Source: an uncultured Methanobrevibacter sp.
GTDB taxonomy: Archaea; Methanobacteriota; Methanobacteria; Methanobacteriales; Methanobacteriaceae
Assembly (NCBI RefSeq): GCF_902788255.1
Contig: NZ_CADAJR010000025.1
Span: forward strand, 1 to 39,004
Direction of reading: 5' to 3'
DNA: 39,004 nucleotides
The translations under genes and the position numbers were made by a program. Shown piece by piece: positions 20,517 through 29,107 of the stretch (its first letter is position 1; every line of letters begins with the position of its first letter). The notes beneath the pieces are model-generated. The model was not told where the DNA came from. It made no database searches and saw nothing but the letters and a program-made list of their open reading frames with translations.

Positions 20517-20897
20517 ATGAAAGGCTTTATTTTAGCTATATTGGCAATAATTGTAGCAGTATTGGTCATTGGTGGCGTAGGTGCAATTCATGTCATGAAT
20601 GAAATGGGAATAAGTCTTGGTGACTTAAATCCTGATACAGTAGGTGATGTTATGGATAAAGTAAGTAATGTTGGATCTTCAGATGGTTCCTCTTCAGGCA
20701 GTTCTGATGGTTCTGTAGTTAATAAAGTTGGCGATATCGTCAAAGAGGAAGTTAAAGATAATAAACAAAATGGTGAGGGTCAGTACCGTGAAGTGACATA
20801 TTCCGATGGAGGATTCCGTCAGTATGATACTAAAACCGGTGATTTAATCGGTTCATCATATGATTCAGACCAGGATAAGCTTCCTAGTATGGAGTAA
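20517..20897 (+). CDS. Membrane-anchored hypothetical protein (126 aa)
   Basis: N-terminal hydrophobic helix (ILAILAIIVAVLVIGGVGA, about residues 5-23), a Ser/Gly/Asp-rich linker (SSDGSSSGSSDGS, about 54-66), then a small exposed domain (QYREVTYSDGGFRQYDTKTG, about 89-108) whose pattern suggests beta-hairpins. The AACGAGGTGAAAAT site gives a clear start. The next gene starts two bases after its stop, so the pair is an operon. Function unknown. Confidence 0.65.
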   Translation: MKGFILAILAIIVAVLVIGGVGAIHVMNEMGISLGDLNPDTVGDVMDKVSNVGSSDGSSSGSSDGSVVNKVGDIVKEEVKDNKQNGEGQYREVTYSDGGFRQYDTKTGDLIGSSYDSDQDKLPSME

Positions 20898-20899
20898 AA

Positions 20900-21184
20900 A
20901 TGATATTAAAAGACATTCTTGATCATTTCGCTATTGAGGCCGTTCTTCCGGATTATCTTTTAAACCAGACCTTCAATGAAGTGTTTCTCGATGGTGAATT
21001 TACTGTTGAAGAGGATAATTATGAAATAGTGGTTAGGACACGTCAGAATGTCAAACATCAAATGTTTATAAGGCCTGATGAGGAGTTTCCAGTCATTATA
21101 ATGTCTGAACTTCCAAATGGCATTTTAAATGGGATGAAATTTCCAAGAACTGAAAGTGTTGGAATTCCAATCAACAAATTATGA
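20900..21184 (+). CDS. Conserved-looking hypothetical protein (94 aa)
   Basis: A soluble, beta-rich small protein (FNEVFLDGEFTVEEDNYEIV; HQMFIRPDEEFPVIIMSELP; MKFPRTESVGIPINKL). It has GGAGTAAAA overlapping the upstream stop and is probably co-translated with the membrane-anchored protein. Not recognised. A long T-rich tract (21186-21230) ends the unit. Confidence 0.6.
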   Translation: MILKDILDHFAIEAVLPDYLLNQTFNEVFLDGEFTVEEDNYEIVVRTRQNVKHQMFIRPDEEFPVIIMSELPNGILNGMKFPRTESVGIPINKL

Positions 21185-21185
21185 T

Positions 21186-21231
21186 TGCAATTTTTTAACA
21201 ACTATTTCTTTTATCTTTTTTTTTCGTTTTT
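21186..21231 (+). terminator. T-rich terminator after the 20900 gene
   Basis: Several T-runs, including a TTTTTTTTTT stretch near 21217, lie between this unit and the purC promoter. Confidence 0.5.
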
Positions 21232-21260
21232 ATCTAATGAAGTTATTATTAAAAAACTAT

Positions 21261-21270
21261 TTTTATATAA
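21261..21270 (+). promoter_or_regulatory. TATA box of the purC operon
   Basis: TTTTATATAA lies 46-55 bases before the purC ATG, with a GATGATATC ribosome site immediately before the start. No second promoter is obvious before purS, purQ, cobA or glmS. Confidence 0.45.
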
Positions 21271-21315
21271 TATTAAAACTAAAAATTATATTATAATAAT
21301 TTATTTGATGATATC

Positions 21316-22044
21316 ATGGATAAAAAAGAGTTAATTAATAGTGGAAAAGTGAAAAGCGTATTCACTACCGACAATGATGATGAAGTCATAATCGAGTTTA
21401 GAGATGACATGACTGCCGGTGACGGTGAAAGAAAAGAGGTAATGAACGACAAGGGAGCATATAATGCTATAATTTCCGCTAAAATCTTTAAGGTTTTAGA
21501 GGAAAATGGTGTTGCAACCCAGTTCATTGACCTGCCTGAACCTAACGTGATGCTTGCAAAAAAACTTGATATGATTCCAATCGAGGTCATTGTAAGAAAC
21601 ATTGCAACAGGCAGTCTTGTTCGCAAATATCCTATTGCAGATGGTACCAGACTTGAACCTCCAATCGTTCAAATGGATTTCAAGGCTGATGAATATCACG
21701 ATCCTATGTTAAATGATTCAATCATCAAGGCATTGGGAATCGCTACTCAAGAGGAAATCGACATCCTAACCGAAAAGGCATTGAAAATCAATGAAATCTT
21801 AACCAAGTTCTTCCTTGATGCAGGTATAATTCTGGTTGACTATAAGGTTGAGTTCGGTAAGGACAAGGATGGAAACATTCTTTTAGGTGATGAGATTTCA
21901 CCTGACGGATGCAGACTGTGGGACAGCGAAACATTGGAAATGCTTGATAAGGAACTGTTTAGAAAAGGAAAAGATGATGAGGTAATGGAAGCCTATATTG
22001 AAGTTTATAATAGAATTATTCCTGATGATGAAAAGGTGATTTAG
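21316..22044 (+). CDS. purC: Phosphoribosylaminoimidazole-succinocarboxamide synthase PurC
   Basis: A 242-residue PurC, which joins aspartate to CAIR using ATP to give SAICAR in purine synthesis. Landmarks: IEFRDDMTAGDGERKEVMNDKG (read as two blocks, about residues 24-45), VIVRNIATGSLVRKYPI, and near the end ILVDYKVEFGKDKDGNILLG and DEISPDGCRLWDSET, which bind ATP and metal. Length is standard. It opens an operon; purS starts on the base after its stop. Confidence 0.95.
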   Translation: MDKKELINSGKVKSVFTTDNDDEVIIEFRDDMTAGDGERKEVMNDKGAYNAIISAKIFKVLEENGVATQFIDLPEPNVMLAKKLDMIPIEVIVRNIATGSLVRKYPIADGTRLEPPIVQMDFKADEYHDPMLNDSIIKALGIATQEEIDILTEKALKINEILTKFFLDAGIILVDYKVEFGKDKDGNILLGDEISPDGCRLWDSETLEMLDKELFRKGKDDEVMEAYIEVYNRIIPDDEKVI

Positions 22045-22311
22045 ATGTTATTTGATATTGAAGTAAAAATCTCACTTAAAAGCGGTATGTTAAACCCTGA
22101 AGCGACAACAATTGAAAGATCTCTTGATTTACTCGGTTATGAAGTTAAAAACGTTAAAACCGATGAAATCATTAAATTCCAAATGGAAGGAGAAGACAGG
22201 GAAGTTATAAGAGAAAACGTCACTGACATGTGTGAAAGATTGCTCTGTAATCCTGTAATTCATGATTATAAAATAAATGTTATTCCACAGAACATGGCTT
22301 GCGGTAAATAG
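22045..22311 (+). CDS. purS: Phosphoribosylformylglycinamidine synthase subunit PurS
   Basis: An 88-residue PurS, the small bridging subunit that holds PurQ and PurL together in the FGAM synthase of archaea and Gram-positive bacteria. The start (FDIEVKISLKSGMLNPEATT) and IERSLDLLGYEVKNVKTDE are characteristic. It directly abuts purC and precedes purQ by nine bases. PurL is not in the window. Confidence 0.93.
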   Translation: MLFDIEVKISLKSGMLNPEATTIERSLDLLGYEVKNVKTDEIIKFQMEGEDREVIRENVTDMCERLLCNPVIHDYKINVIPQNMACGK

Positions 22312-22320
22312 GTGTAGAAA

Positions 22321-22965
22321 ATGAAAATTGGAGTAATAAGATTTCCAGGAACCAACTGTGACCGTGATGTGGCACAGGCATGTGAACTCGCAGGTCTAGA
22401 ACCGGAATACGTTTGGTGGAGCGAGGAAAAGCTCACAGACTATGATGGAATTGTCATTCCTGGCGGATTTTCATATGGGGATTATTTAAGGGCAGGTGCT
22501 ATGGCATCCATCACACCTGTAATAGATGGAATCAAAGCATTGGTTGCTGAAGAAAAACCAGTCTTAGGAATATGTAATGGGGCACAGATTTTAGGTGAAA
22601 TCGGACTTGTTCCGGGCGTTTTCATTACAAACGAAAATCCTAAATTCAATTGTGAATGGGTTGACCTCAAGGTTTCAACCAACAGGACTCCGTTTACAAA
22701 GGCATTTAAAAAGGACCAGACTATTGCGCTTCCAATCGCTCATGCTGAAGGAAGATTCTACACAGAAGACATCGACCTTCTAAAAGATCAGGATCAAATC
22801 GTATTGCAGTTTGAAGGCAAAAACCCTAACGGTTCCATGGAAGCAATTACAAGTGTATGTGATGAATCAGGTCTTGTATGTGCAATGATGCCTCACCCTG
22901 AAAGGGCATGTGAGGAAATATTCGGTTCAGACGATGGTTTAAACTTCTTTAAAGGATTTTTATAA
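22321..22965 (+). CDS. purQ: Phosphoribosylformylglycinamidine synthase, glutaminase subunit PurQ
   Basis: A 214-residue class I glutamine amidotransferase that supplies ammonia to PurL. The nucleophile Cys is in [15 protein letters not shown] (about residues 81-95), and the catalytic His/Glu pair is in [15 protein letters not shown] near the C-terminus. The N-terminal [19 protein letters not shown] is typical. Ribosome site AGGTGTAGAAA. Confidence 0.95.
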   Translation: MKIGVIRFPGTNCDRDVAQACELAGLEPEYVWWSEEKLTDYDGIVIPGGFSYGDYLRAGAMASITPVIDGIKALVAEEKPVLGICNGAQILGEIGLVPGVFITNENPKFNCEWVDLKVSTNRTPFTKAFKKDQTIALPIAHAEGRFYTEDIDLLKDQDQIVLQFEGKNPNGSMEAITSVCDESGLVCAMMPHPERACEEIFGSDDGLNFFKGFL

Positions 22966-22977
22966 TAAAGTGATTAT

Positions 22978-23694
22978 ATGGTAGTTTATTTAATTGGTGC
23001 AGGACCTGGAGATGCTGATTTAATAACTCTTAAAGCTGTAAAGGCTCTAAATAAAGCTGATGTTGTATTGTATGATTATTTGGCTAATGAGGAAATATTA
23101 GCTCATGCTCCCGAAACTGCAGAAAAAATTTATGTCGGTAAAAAGGCAGGGGAACATTACAAGACTCAAGATGAAATCAATGAGTTAATAATCAAACAGG
23201 CTCAAAGCCATGAAAATGTTGTAAGGCTTAAGGGGGGAGACCCTTTTGTCTTCGGTCGTGGAGGAGAAGAGATATTGGCTTTAATGGAACATGATATCAA
23301 ATTTGAAGTAATTCCAGGTGTAACTTCAGCTATTGGAGCACCAACTTCTCTTGGACTACCAGTAACTCACAGGGCAGTGGCAACATCCCTGACAATTGTA
23401 ACCGGTCATGAGGACCCGACAAAACCTGAAAGTCAGGTGCATTGGGATTATACTGCAGATACTTTAGTAATCCTTATGGGAATAGGCAATATTAAGGAAA
23501 ATACTTCAGAAATCATGAAATATCGCTCAGCTGACACTCCAGTATGTGCCATTGAAAGCGGCACATTGCCTGATGAAAATCTGGTGTTCGGAACATTGGG
23601 AGATATTTCAGATAAAAAAATCAACACCCCTGCAATTTTAATAATTGGGGATGTTGTAAAGATGTATAAGGAAATTTACGATTATCAAAGGTGA
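22978..23694 (+). CDS. cobA: Uroporphyrinogen-III C-methyltransferase CobA/CorA
   Basis: A 238-residue SUMT that adds two methyl groups from SAM to uroporphyrinogen III, giving precorrin-2 for siroheme, cobamide and F430. Seen are the SAM-binding start [20 protein letters not shown], the segment [16 protein letters not shown] (about residues 80-95), [20 protein letters not shown] (about 112-131) and [11 protein letters not shown]. It lacks the CysG dehydrogenase part, as normal in methanogens. It lies between purQ and glmS with small gaps (12 and 4 bases), so it may be read through. Confidence 0.93.
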   Translation: MVVYLIGAGPGDADLITLKAVKALNKADVVLYDYLANEEILAHAPETAEKIYVGKKAGEHYKTQDEINELIIKQAQSHENVVRLKGGDPFVFGRGGEEILALMEHDIKFEVIPGVTSAIGAPTSLGLPVTHRAVATSLTIVTGHEDPTKPESQVHWDYTADTLVILMGIGNIKENTSEIMKYRSADTPVCAIESGTLPDENLVFGTLGDISDKKINTPAILIIGDVVKMYKEIYDYQR

Positions 23695-23698
23695 TTAG

Positions 23699-25483
23699 AT
23701 GTGTGGAATTGTAGGGTGTATACTAAAAGAGGATAAGAATGTAGCACCAATTCTTTTTGACTGCATATCCAAGCTGGAATATCGTGGATATGACTCTATA
23801 GGACTTGCTACATACAGTGAGGATAATATCCACATTAAAAAGGATAAGGGTAAAATCAAGGAAGTGGATAAAAGCTTAAATCTCACTGACATGCCTGGAA
23901 GCTTTGGTATAGCACATGTAAGGTGGGCAACACATGGTGATCCGTCAAAATTAAATGCACACCCTCATATTGATGAGGAAAAAACTGTGGCAGTTGTTCA
24001 CAACGGTATTATTGAAAATTATTTGGAAATTAAGGAAAAGTTAATGCTTGAAGGTCACGTATTCAAATCAGACACTGACACTGAAGTTATCCCACATTTG
24101 ATTCAAAAGTTCATGGCGGAAAAATTCGACCTTGAGCATGCGGTCAGAAAAACTATTGGAATTATTGAAGGTGCCTATGCGATAGCCGCAATTAGTTTGA
24201 ATGAACCTGATAAGATTGTTGCAACACGTAAGGACTCACCGCTGATTGTTGGAATAGGTGAGGAAGGTTATTACCTGGCATCTGATTCTCCGGCCATATT
24301 AAAATATGCTCGTGACATCATATATCCTGAAAAGGGTGAAATTGTCATTCTGGACAGGGAAGGTGTTGTTGTTCATGATGAATTTGACAATGTGGTAAAC
24401 AAGGATATAGAAACCATTAACTGGACACCTGAAATGGCTGAAAAGGAAGGTTATGATCATTTCATGATTAAGGAAATCAATGAACAGGGCATTGCTGTTA
24501 GAAATACTCTGACTCAAAGGGATAACATTCAGGAAATCATTGATGATGTCGGTGATCTTCAAAGAATCTGTTTTGTTGCATGCGGAACATCATATCATGC
24601 GTCACTTACAGGTAAATATCTGATTGAATCCCTTGCAAGCATTCCTACCGATGTCATTCTGGCATCAGAGTTCAAGTATTCAGCTAATACATTGAATGAC
24701 AAGACATTGGTTATATTCATTTCTCAATCTGGTGAAACCGCAGATTCCCTTAAGGCATTGGATGTGGCTAATGAAACATCTCCTACTTTGGGTATAGTCA
24801 ATGTTGCGGGTTCATCAATTACAAGAAGGGCAAAATATGTCATTCAAACCCAGGCGGGTCCGGAAATTGGAGTTGCCGCAACCAAGACATATGTTGCGCA
24901 GTTGACTGCAATCTATCTGTTTGCCGCACTTATTGCTAAAAATCAGGAGCTCCTGAATGAACTTGACAAGGTTCCTGAATTCATTGAAGATGCTTTGGAA
25001 AGTGTTGATCTGGTTAAGGAACTGTCAAAAAGATACAATTATGCACGTGACTTCTTCTATTTGGGAAGGGGATATTCCTATCCTACAGCTCTTGAAGGCG
25101 CTTTGAAACTTAAGGAAATCACATATATTCATGGTGAAGGTTATGCTGCCGGTGAGCTTAAGCATGGTCCTTTGGCCCTGATAGATGAGGGAATTCCCGT
25201 TGTGGTAATTATTCCTCCGGGAGATAACTACAGAAAAACAATGAGTAACTTGGAAGAGGTCAAATCCCGTGGTGCTAATGTATTGGCAATTGGTTCTGGA
25301 GATGACGATTCACTTAAGGCTAAAGCAAATGATGTTATTGCAATCAACAAGGATGTCAAGGAAATTATTGCACCGTTGGTTTACATTGTGCCTTTACAAC
25401 TGATTGCTTATTACATCACTCTTGAAAAGGGTCATGACCCTGATAAGCCTAAAAATTTAGCTAAATGTGTAACTGTAGAATAG
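23699..25483 (+). CDS. glmS: Glutamine-fructose-6-phosphate aminotransferase GlmS
   Basis: A 594-residue enzyme that makes glucosamine-6-phosphate from glutamine and fructose-6-phosphate, the entry to amino sugars for pseudomurein and glycans. Residues 1-230 are a class II glutaminase with Cys2 as nucleophile (MCGIVGCILKEDKN; YRGYDSIGLATY; HVRWATHG). Two SIS sugar-isomerase domains follow (ACGTSYHASLTGKYLIE; FISQSGETADSLKAL; YLGRGYSYPTALEGALKLKE), and the C-terminus has the usual KCVTVE. Ribosome site AGGTGATTAG. No glmS ribozyme is seen before it. Confidence 0.95.
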   Translation: MCGIVGCILKEDKNVAPILFDCISKLEYRGYDSIGLATYSEDNIHIKKDKGKIKEVDKSLNLTDMPGSFGIAHVRWATHGDPSKLNAHPHIDEEKTVAVVHNGIIENYLEIKEKLMLEGHVFKSDTDTEVIPHLIQKFMAEKFDLEHAVRKTIGIIEGAYAIAAISLNEPDKIVATRKDSPLIVGIGEEGYYLASDSPAILKYARDIIYPEKGEIVILDREGVVVHDEFDNVVNKDIETINWTPEMAEKEGYDHFMIKEINEQGIAVRNTLTQRDNIQEIIDDVGDLQRICFVACGTSYHASLTGKYLIESLASIPTDVILASEFKYSANTLNDKTLVIFISQSGETADSLKALDVANETSPTLGIVNVAGSSITRRAKYVIQTQAGPEIGVAATKTYVAQLTAIYLFAALIAKNQELLNELDKVPEFIEDALESVDLVKELSKRYNYARDFFYLGRGYSYPTALEGALKLKEITYIHGEGYAAGELKHGPLALIDEGIPVVVIIPPGDNYRKTMSNLEEVKSRGANVLAIGSGDDDSLKAKANDVIAINKDVKEIIAPLVYIVPLQLIAYYITLEKGHDPDKPKNLAKCVTVE

Positions 25484-25878
25484 GGTATTTTTAACCTTAT
25501 TCATTTTTTCTTTATTTTGGTTATATTGCCTTTGTTTTTAAAGTGACTCTTTTAAAATTCTTTTTTTTAATGCTTTGTTAAATTTGTTTGAATTAGCTTT
25601 GATTTCCATTATTCTTAATAATTCATAGTGAAAACGTTGTTTTAATAATTTTTAAGCATTTTTATAAGACTTTTAAATTTTTCATATTTGATTTTTAATG
25701 TAAAATTGTCTTTTGTTGTAAAATTTATATAATTATGGGTATTTATCCAATTTATCAAATGATTTAAAGTTATTTTATTTAAATTAGGCTTATTTAAACT
25801 TAGTTTGAAAATCAAAAGCTTTTTATACAAAAAGTTAAAAAGATTTTATCACGAACAACTGTTAAATGGAGTTAACGT
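25484..25878. other. A+T-rich intergenic region with terminator and promoter
   Basis: T-runs at 25494-25520 end glmS transcription. The middle is very A+T-rich with no coding signal I trust; a minus-strand frame of 62 codons starts with TTG, has no ribosome site, and reads mostly as Asn, Lys, Leu and Ile. The right end holds TTTTATACAA (25821-25830), a TATA box, and GGAG (25868-25871) before the adhesin-like gene. Confidence 0.5.
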
Positions 25879-27750
25879 ATGTTTTTTAAGAAAATAAATT
25901 TAGTTTTAATAATGATGGTTTTCATACTTTCATTGGGTTTTGTTTGTGCTGAAGATACAAACTCAACCGATGATATGTTGACCAATGATGTAGATGATGA
26001 GCCCCCATCGGGGGTAGAAGATTTATCTACAGGGGAGAATGTCGCTACTTCTGGAGCTTCTGGAAATTACACTCTTGATGGTAGTGATGTGAAAATGTAC
26101 TATAAAGGAAATGCGAGTTATGATGTGGTATTATCTCAGAATTCACATCCTGTTAACAATGTTTCTTTAATCGTTAAGATTAACGGTGTGAGTTATAATA
26201 AAACCACTGATTCAAATGGTAAGGTTTCAATTCCTTTAGATTTAAATACAGGAACTTTTACAGCTTCCGCTTTTTACAGTAATATTGCCAACATTACAAA
26301 TAAGATTAATGTATTGCCTGTAATCACTGCAAAGGATATTACAACAACCTATAAGAGTACTAAGTATTATTCCGCAAAATTTTTAGACAGTGATGGTAAC
26401 TTACTGAATAACACTAAAGTCAAATTCAAGGTCAACGGTAAAACCTATACCAAAAAGACAAATTCTAAAGGTATAGCCACCCTGAATTTAAATTTAAAAG
26501 TTGGTAAATACACAGTTTATGCTATTCATCCTAACGGATATCAGATTTCCAACAGGATAACCATTAAGACATCTGTTGAAGCATCCAACATTAAGAAGTA
26601 TTATAAGGGATCCCAAAAGTTCTCTGCCAAGTTTTATGGTAAAAACGGAAATGTCCTTAAAAATAAATACATTAAGTTTTATACTAAAGGAGATTATTTC
26701 AATGTAAAAACTAATTCAAAGGGTGTTGCAAGTATTGAGGTTATTTCTAAACCAAGTACATTTAAGATTAAATCAATCAATCCACAGACTGGTGAGAAAA
26801 GAACCAATACAATTAAAGTATTGTCTCCAATATCTGCAAAGTCAATGACTGTATTTACCGGCACCACTTCCAAATTCAAGGTAACCCTTCACAAGACCGA
26901 TGGTAAATTGGCTACCAATAAGAAAATGAAAGTCTATGTGGACGGTTCCAAAAAGACAGTTAAAACAAATTCCAAAGGTGTTGCAACTGTTAAATTTAAA
27001 TTGGATAAGGGAACTTATATCTTCAAAAGTGTTGATCCATATACCGGTTATACAGTAAGCAAAAAGGTCACTGTTAAATTGGCTTCAATCAATGCCCATG
27101 ATATAGGTGCAATAGATAACGAGGCATCATACTATGAGGCACAGCTTTTAAATCAGGACGGTAAGCCTGCAAAATATACAAAAATGCAGATTACCATTGA
27201 TGGTGTAAAGCACATTGTCAAAACCAATTCAAAGGGTTTTGCAAAAGTTAACTTTAAATTCCCTGTTGGACATTATTCTGTAGAGTGTAAGGATTTGGAA
27301 ACAGGTTATACTGTTAAATGCAAAATCACTGTTATGGAAGACAGAATGGGTTTCTCCTACAATAAATATGGTGTTTCCGATGATGGGAAAACCATTCTTG
27401 CAGTTGGTAGGCCGTCAGCTCCGGGTGAAGAGTCCAAATACGGATGGGCATGGTACATGTGTGAAATGGAAAGAACATGTCCGTACTGTGGAAGTCATGA
27501 CTTGTACTGGGATGTCTTCTGGGCTGGAGATGAAACAACCGAAGTTGGAATATTCTCTGCAACCGGTCGTAAAGAACCTGGAAGTACTGAAGGTATGATT
27601 TTCTGTGATCGTTGTGACGCTGACTTTTCAATATTCGGTTTGGAACATATTACCAATAATCCTAAACATCTTAAGGTAGTCAGCGGACCGGTCAAGTCAT
27701 CAAAAGAAGTGGCGTATATACTTAAAAGTGGAAATCATGTAAAAATTTAA
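25879..27750 (+). CDS. Adhesin-like surface protein with Ig-like repeats and zinc-ribbon C-terminus
   Basis: A 623-residue secreted protein. A signal peptide covers residues 1-25 (KINLVLIMMVFILSLGFVCA), then an acidic Asp/Ser/Thr region. From about residue 70 to 490 there are five or six Ig-like repeats of about 80 residues, each with the KTNSKGxAxxxxx strand (KTNSKGIATLNLNLKVGKYT; KTNSKGVATVKFKLDKGTYI; KTNSKGFAKVNFKFPVGHYS). The last 120 residues differ: a CPYC pair (about 534) and a CDRC pair (about 576) form a zinc-ribbon-like unit. Methanobrevibacter and Methanosphaera use such proteins to attach to other cells or surfaces. No C-terminal membrane anchor is seen; the repeats probably bind the wall. 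Confidence 0.8.
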   Translation: MFFKKINLVLIMMVFILSLGFVCAEDTNSTDDMLTNDVDDEPPSGVEDLSTGENVATSGASGNYTLDGSDVKMYYKGNASYDVVLSQNSHPVNNVSLIVKINGVSYNKTTDSNGKVSIPLDLNTGTFTASAFYSNIANITNKINVLPVITAKDITTTYKSTKYYSAKFLDSDGNLLNNTKVKFKVNGKTYTKKTNSKGIATLNLNLKVGKYTVYAIHPNGYQISNRITIKTSVEASNIKKYYKGSQKFSAKFYGKNGNVLKNKYIKFYTKGDYFNVKTNSKGVASIEVISKPSTFKIKSINPQTGEKRTNTIKVLSPISAKSMTVFTGTTSKFKVTLHKTDGKLATNKKMKVYVDGSKKTVKTNSKGVATVKFKLDKGTYIFKSVDPYTGYTVSKKVTVKLASINAHDIGAIDNEASYYEAQLLNQDGKPAKYTKMQITIDGVKHIVKTNSKGFAKVNFKFPVGHYSVECKDLETGYTVKCKITVMEDRMGFSYNKYGVSDDGKTILAVGRPSAPGEESKYGWAWYMCEMERTCPYCGSHDLYWDVFWAGDETTEVGIFSATGRKEPGSTEGMIFCDRCDADFSIFGLEHITNNPKHLKVVSGPVKSSKEVAYILKSGNHVKI

Positions 27751-28955
27751 TTTCCTTCCTTTATTTTTTTTAATCTTTTTTTCATTTCAAGAATTCTGTT
27801 GGTTGAATTGTTTTTTTCGTCTTGTTTTTCGGTGTATGAATCCTCAACTTCAACGATGTAGAAAGCTTCAGGAGAGGTTGTTGAAGGAATGTTCATTTTC
27901 AAGAGATTGCGCTCAACACGTCTTTTCAGTTTTTCATCATCCATTTCGTCCCCCAGAAATATCGGTGTTTTAACGGCTGATGATATTTTGGTGTTGTGGC
28001 GTGCAAGATGCCTTTCTTCAGTTCTTGATTCAAGAATGAATTCGCTTGAATTATTCAAACCGGGATCCCTGAATGGAATTCCCACATCTGACAGTGCAAT
28101 CCTTATCTCATCGTTTTTTGGAAGTGAGGTGTCAAGCATTGACGGATTTGGACTTGCAAGGGTTCCTCCCTGTTTTCTTCCGAATATTGGTCCAAGTCCG
28201 ATATAGAAGTCGGCTTCAATAAAACCTGCCCTTATCGGTGCGGCTGAAGTGTAGGTTGCAACGATTCCGTCATCTTTTATGACGCGTCTGAATTGCCTGA
28301 AAAATTCCAGTGAAAACAGTTCGGGAGCCATGTTCTGGCTGAAGGGATCCAAAAATATTGCATCATATGTGTTGTCCTTTAGTTTTTGGACGGTTTGTCT
28401 TGCATCTTCGATAAAAACATTTATATCAATGTTTTCAGGTATTTCACACTCCTCAAGGCTCAGGGTTGCATAATTCTGCTTTATCAGTTCATCTTCGATT
28501 GCCTTTTTGGTTATGTCATGTGCGGGGATTGGTGAAGGTACTAGAAGTCCGCATGCCAGAGTGGCCTTTGATATTTCAACCATGTCGATTGTGAGATTTG
28601 CATTTGAATTTTTCATGAAATCATCAATTGCAGCTGAGGAATTGTAGCCCAGTCCTGCGCATATGTCGAGAATGGCAATGTCTTCGTCATAATTGAATTT
28701 CATCGGTTTGATAAATTTTTCAAATGACTCACTTATTGCCCCTGTAGATGTATGTAGGGTTTCAACTTTATGGTTTATTTCCTTTGAATTAATAGAATAT
28801 GATCCATCATCTGTTAAAACGAAATAATTGTTGTAAGTATCAAAAAAATTAACCCTATCTTCAATATTTTTACTACTTTTTTCCCTGGCAAAAAGTTCAT
28901 TCACCAAATCAAAAATATCATCATTAATTATTCTAGCACTGTTTTCATAACTCAT
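27747..28955 (-). CDS. MnmC-like SAM-dependent methyltransferase (DUF752 type)
   Basis: A 402-residue enzyme. The SAM-binding motif I is ILDICAGLGYNSSAAID (about residues 94-110). The MnmC signature follows: AIFLDPFSQNMAPELFSLEF (about 205-224), then IVATYTSAAPIRAGFIEADF and a GRKQGG segment. Bacterial MnmC finishes the wobble uridine modification mnm5U in tRNA. The archaeal role is not established; only the methyltransferase half is present, plus a C-terminal coiled-coil-like tail (EMKKRLKKIKEGN). It converges on the adhesin gene with a four-base overlap. A TATA-like box lies near 28984-28992. Confidence 0.8.
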   Translation of the reverse strand: MSYENSARIINDDIFDLVNELFAREKSSKNIEDRVNFFDTYNNYFVLTDDGSYSINSKEINHKVETLHTSTGAISESFEKFIKPMKFNYDEDIAILDICAGLGYNSSAAIDDFMKNSNANLTIDMVEISKATLACGLLVPSPIPAHDITKKAIEDELIKQNYATLSLEECEIPENIDINVFIEDARQTVQKLKDNTYDAIFLDPFSQNMAPELFSLEFFRQFRRVIKDDGIVATYTSAAPIRAGFIEADFYIGLGPIFGRKQGGTLASPNPSMLDTSLPKNDEIRIALSDVGIPFRDPGLNNSSEFILESRTEERHLARHNTKISSAVKTPIFLGDEMDDEKLKRRVERNLLKMNIPSTTSPEAFYIVEVEDSYTEKQDEKNNSTNRILEMKKRLKKIKEGN

Positions 28956-29050
28956 TGTATCAAGGATATTTTAGTTGCTATAACTTTAAATACTTGGCTA
29001 TTTTACCAAATTGTAATTTTTCTAAAAGCTAAAATTACCCAATGAGCAAA

Positions 29051-29060
29051 AATTTATATA
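29051..29060 (+). promoter_or_regulatory. TATA box of the tgtA operon
   Basis: AATTTATATA lies 48-57 bases before the ATG at 29108, and AGGTTAAATAA directly precedes it. Confidence 0.45.
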
Positions 29061-29107
29061 ATTTTTAATTTAAAAGTTATTTTAAAGAATTATATAAGGT
29101 TAAATAA

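Noticed and set aside
25642-25830. Minus-strand 62-codon frame in the glmS-adhesin gap
   Set aside because: It starts with TTG, has no ribosome site, and its Asn/Lys/Leu/Ile content is what random A+T-rich DNA gives.
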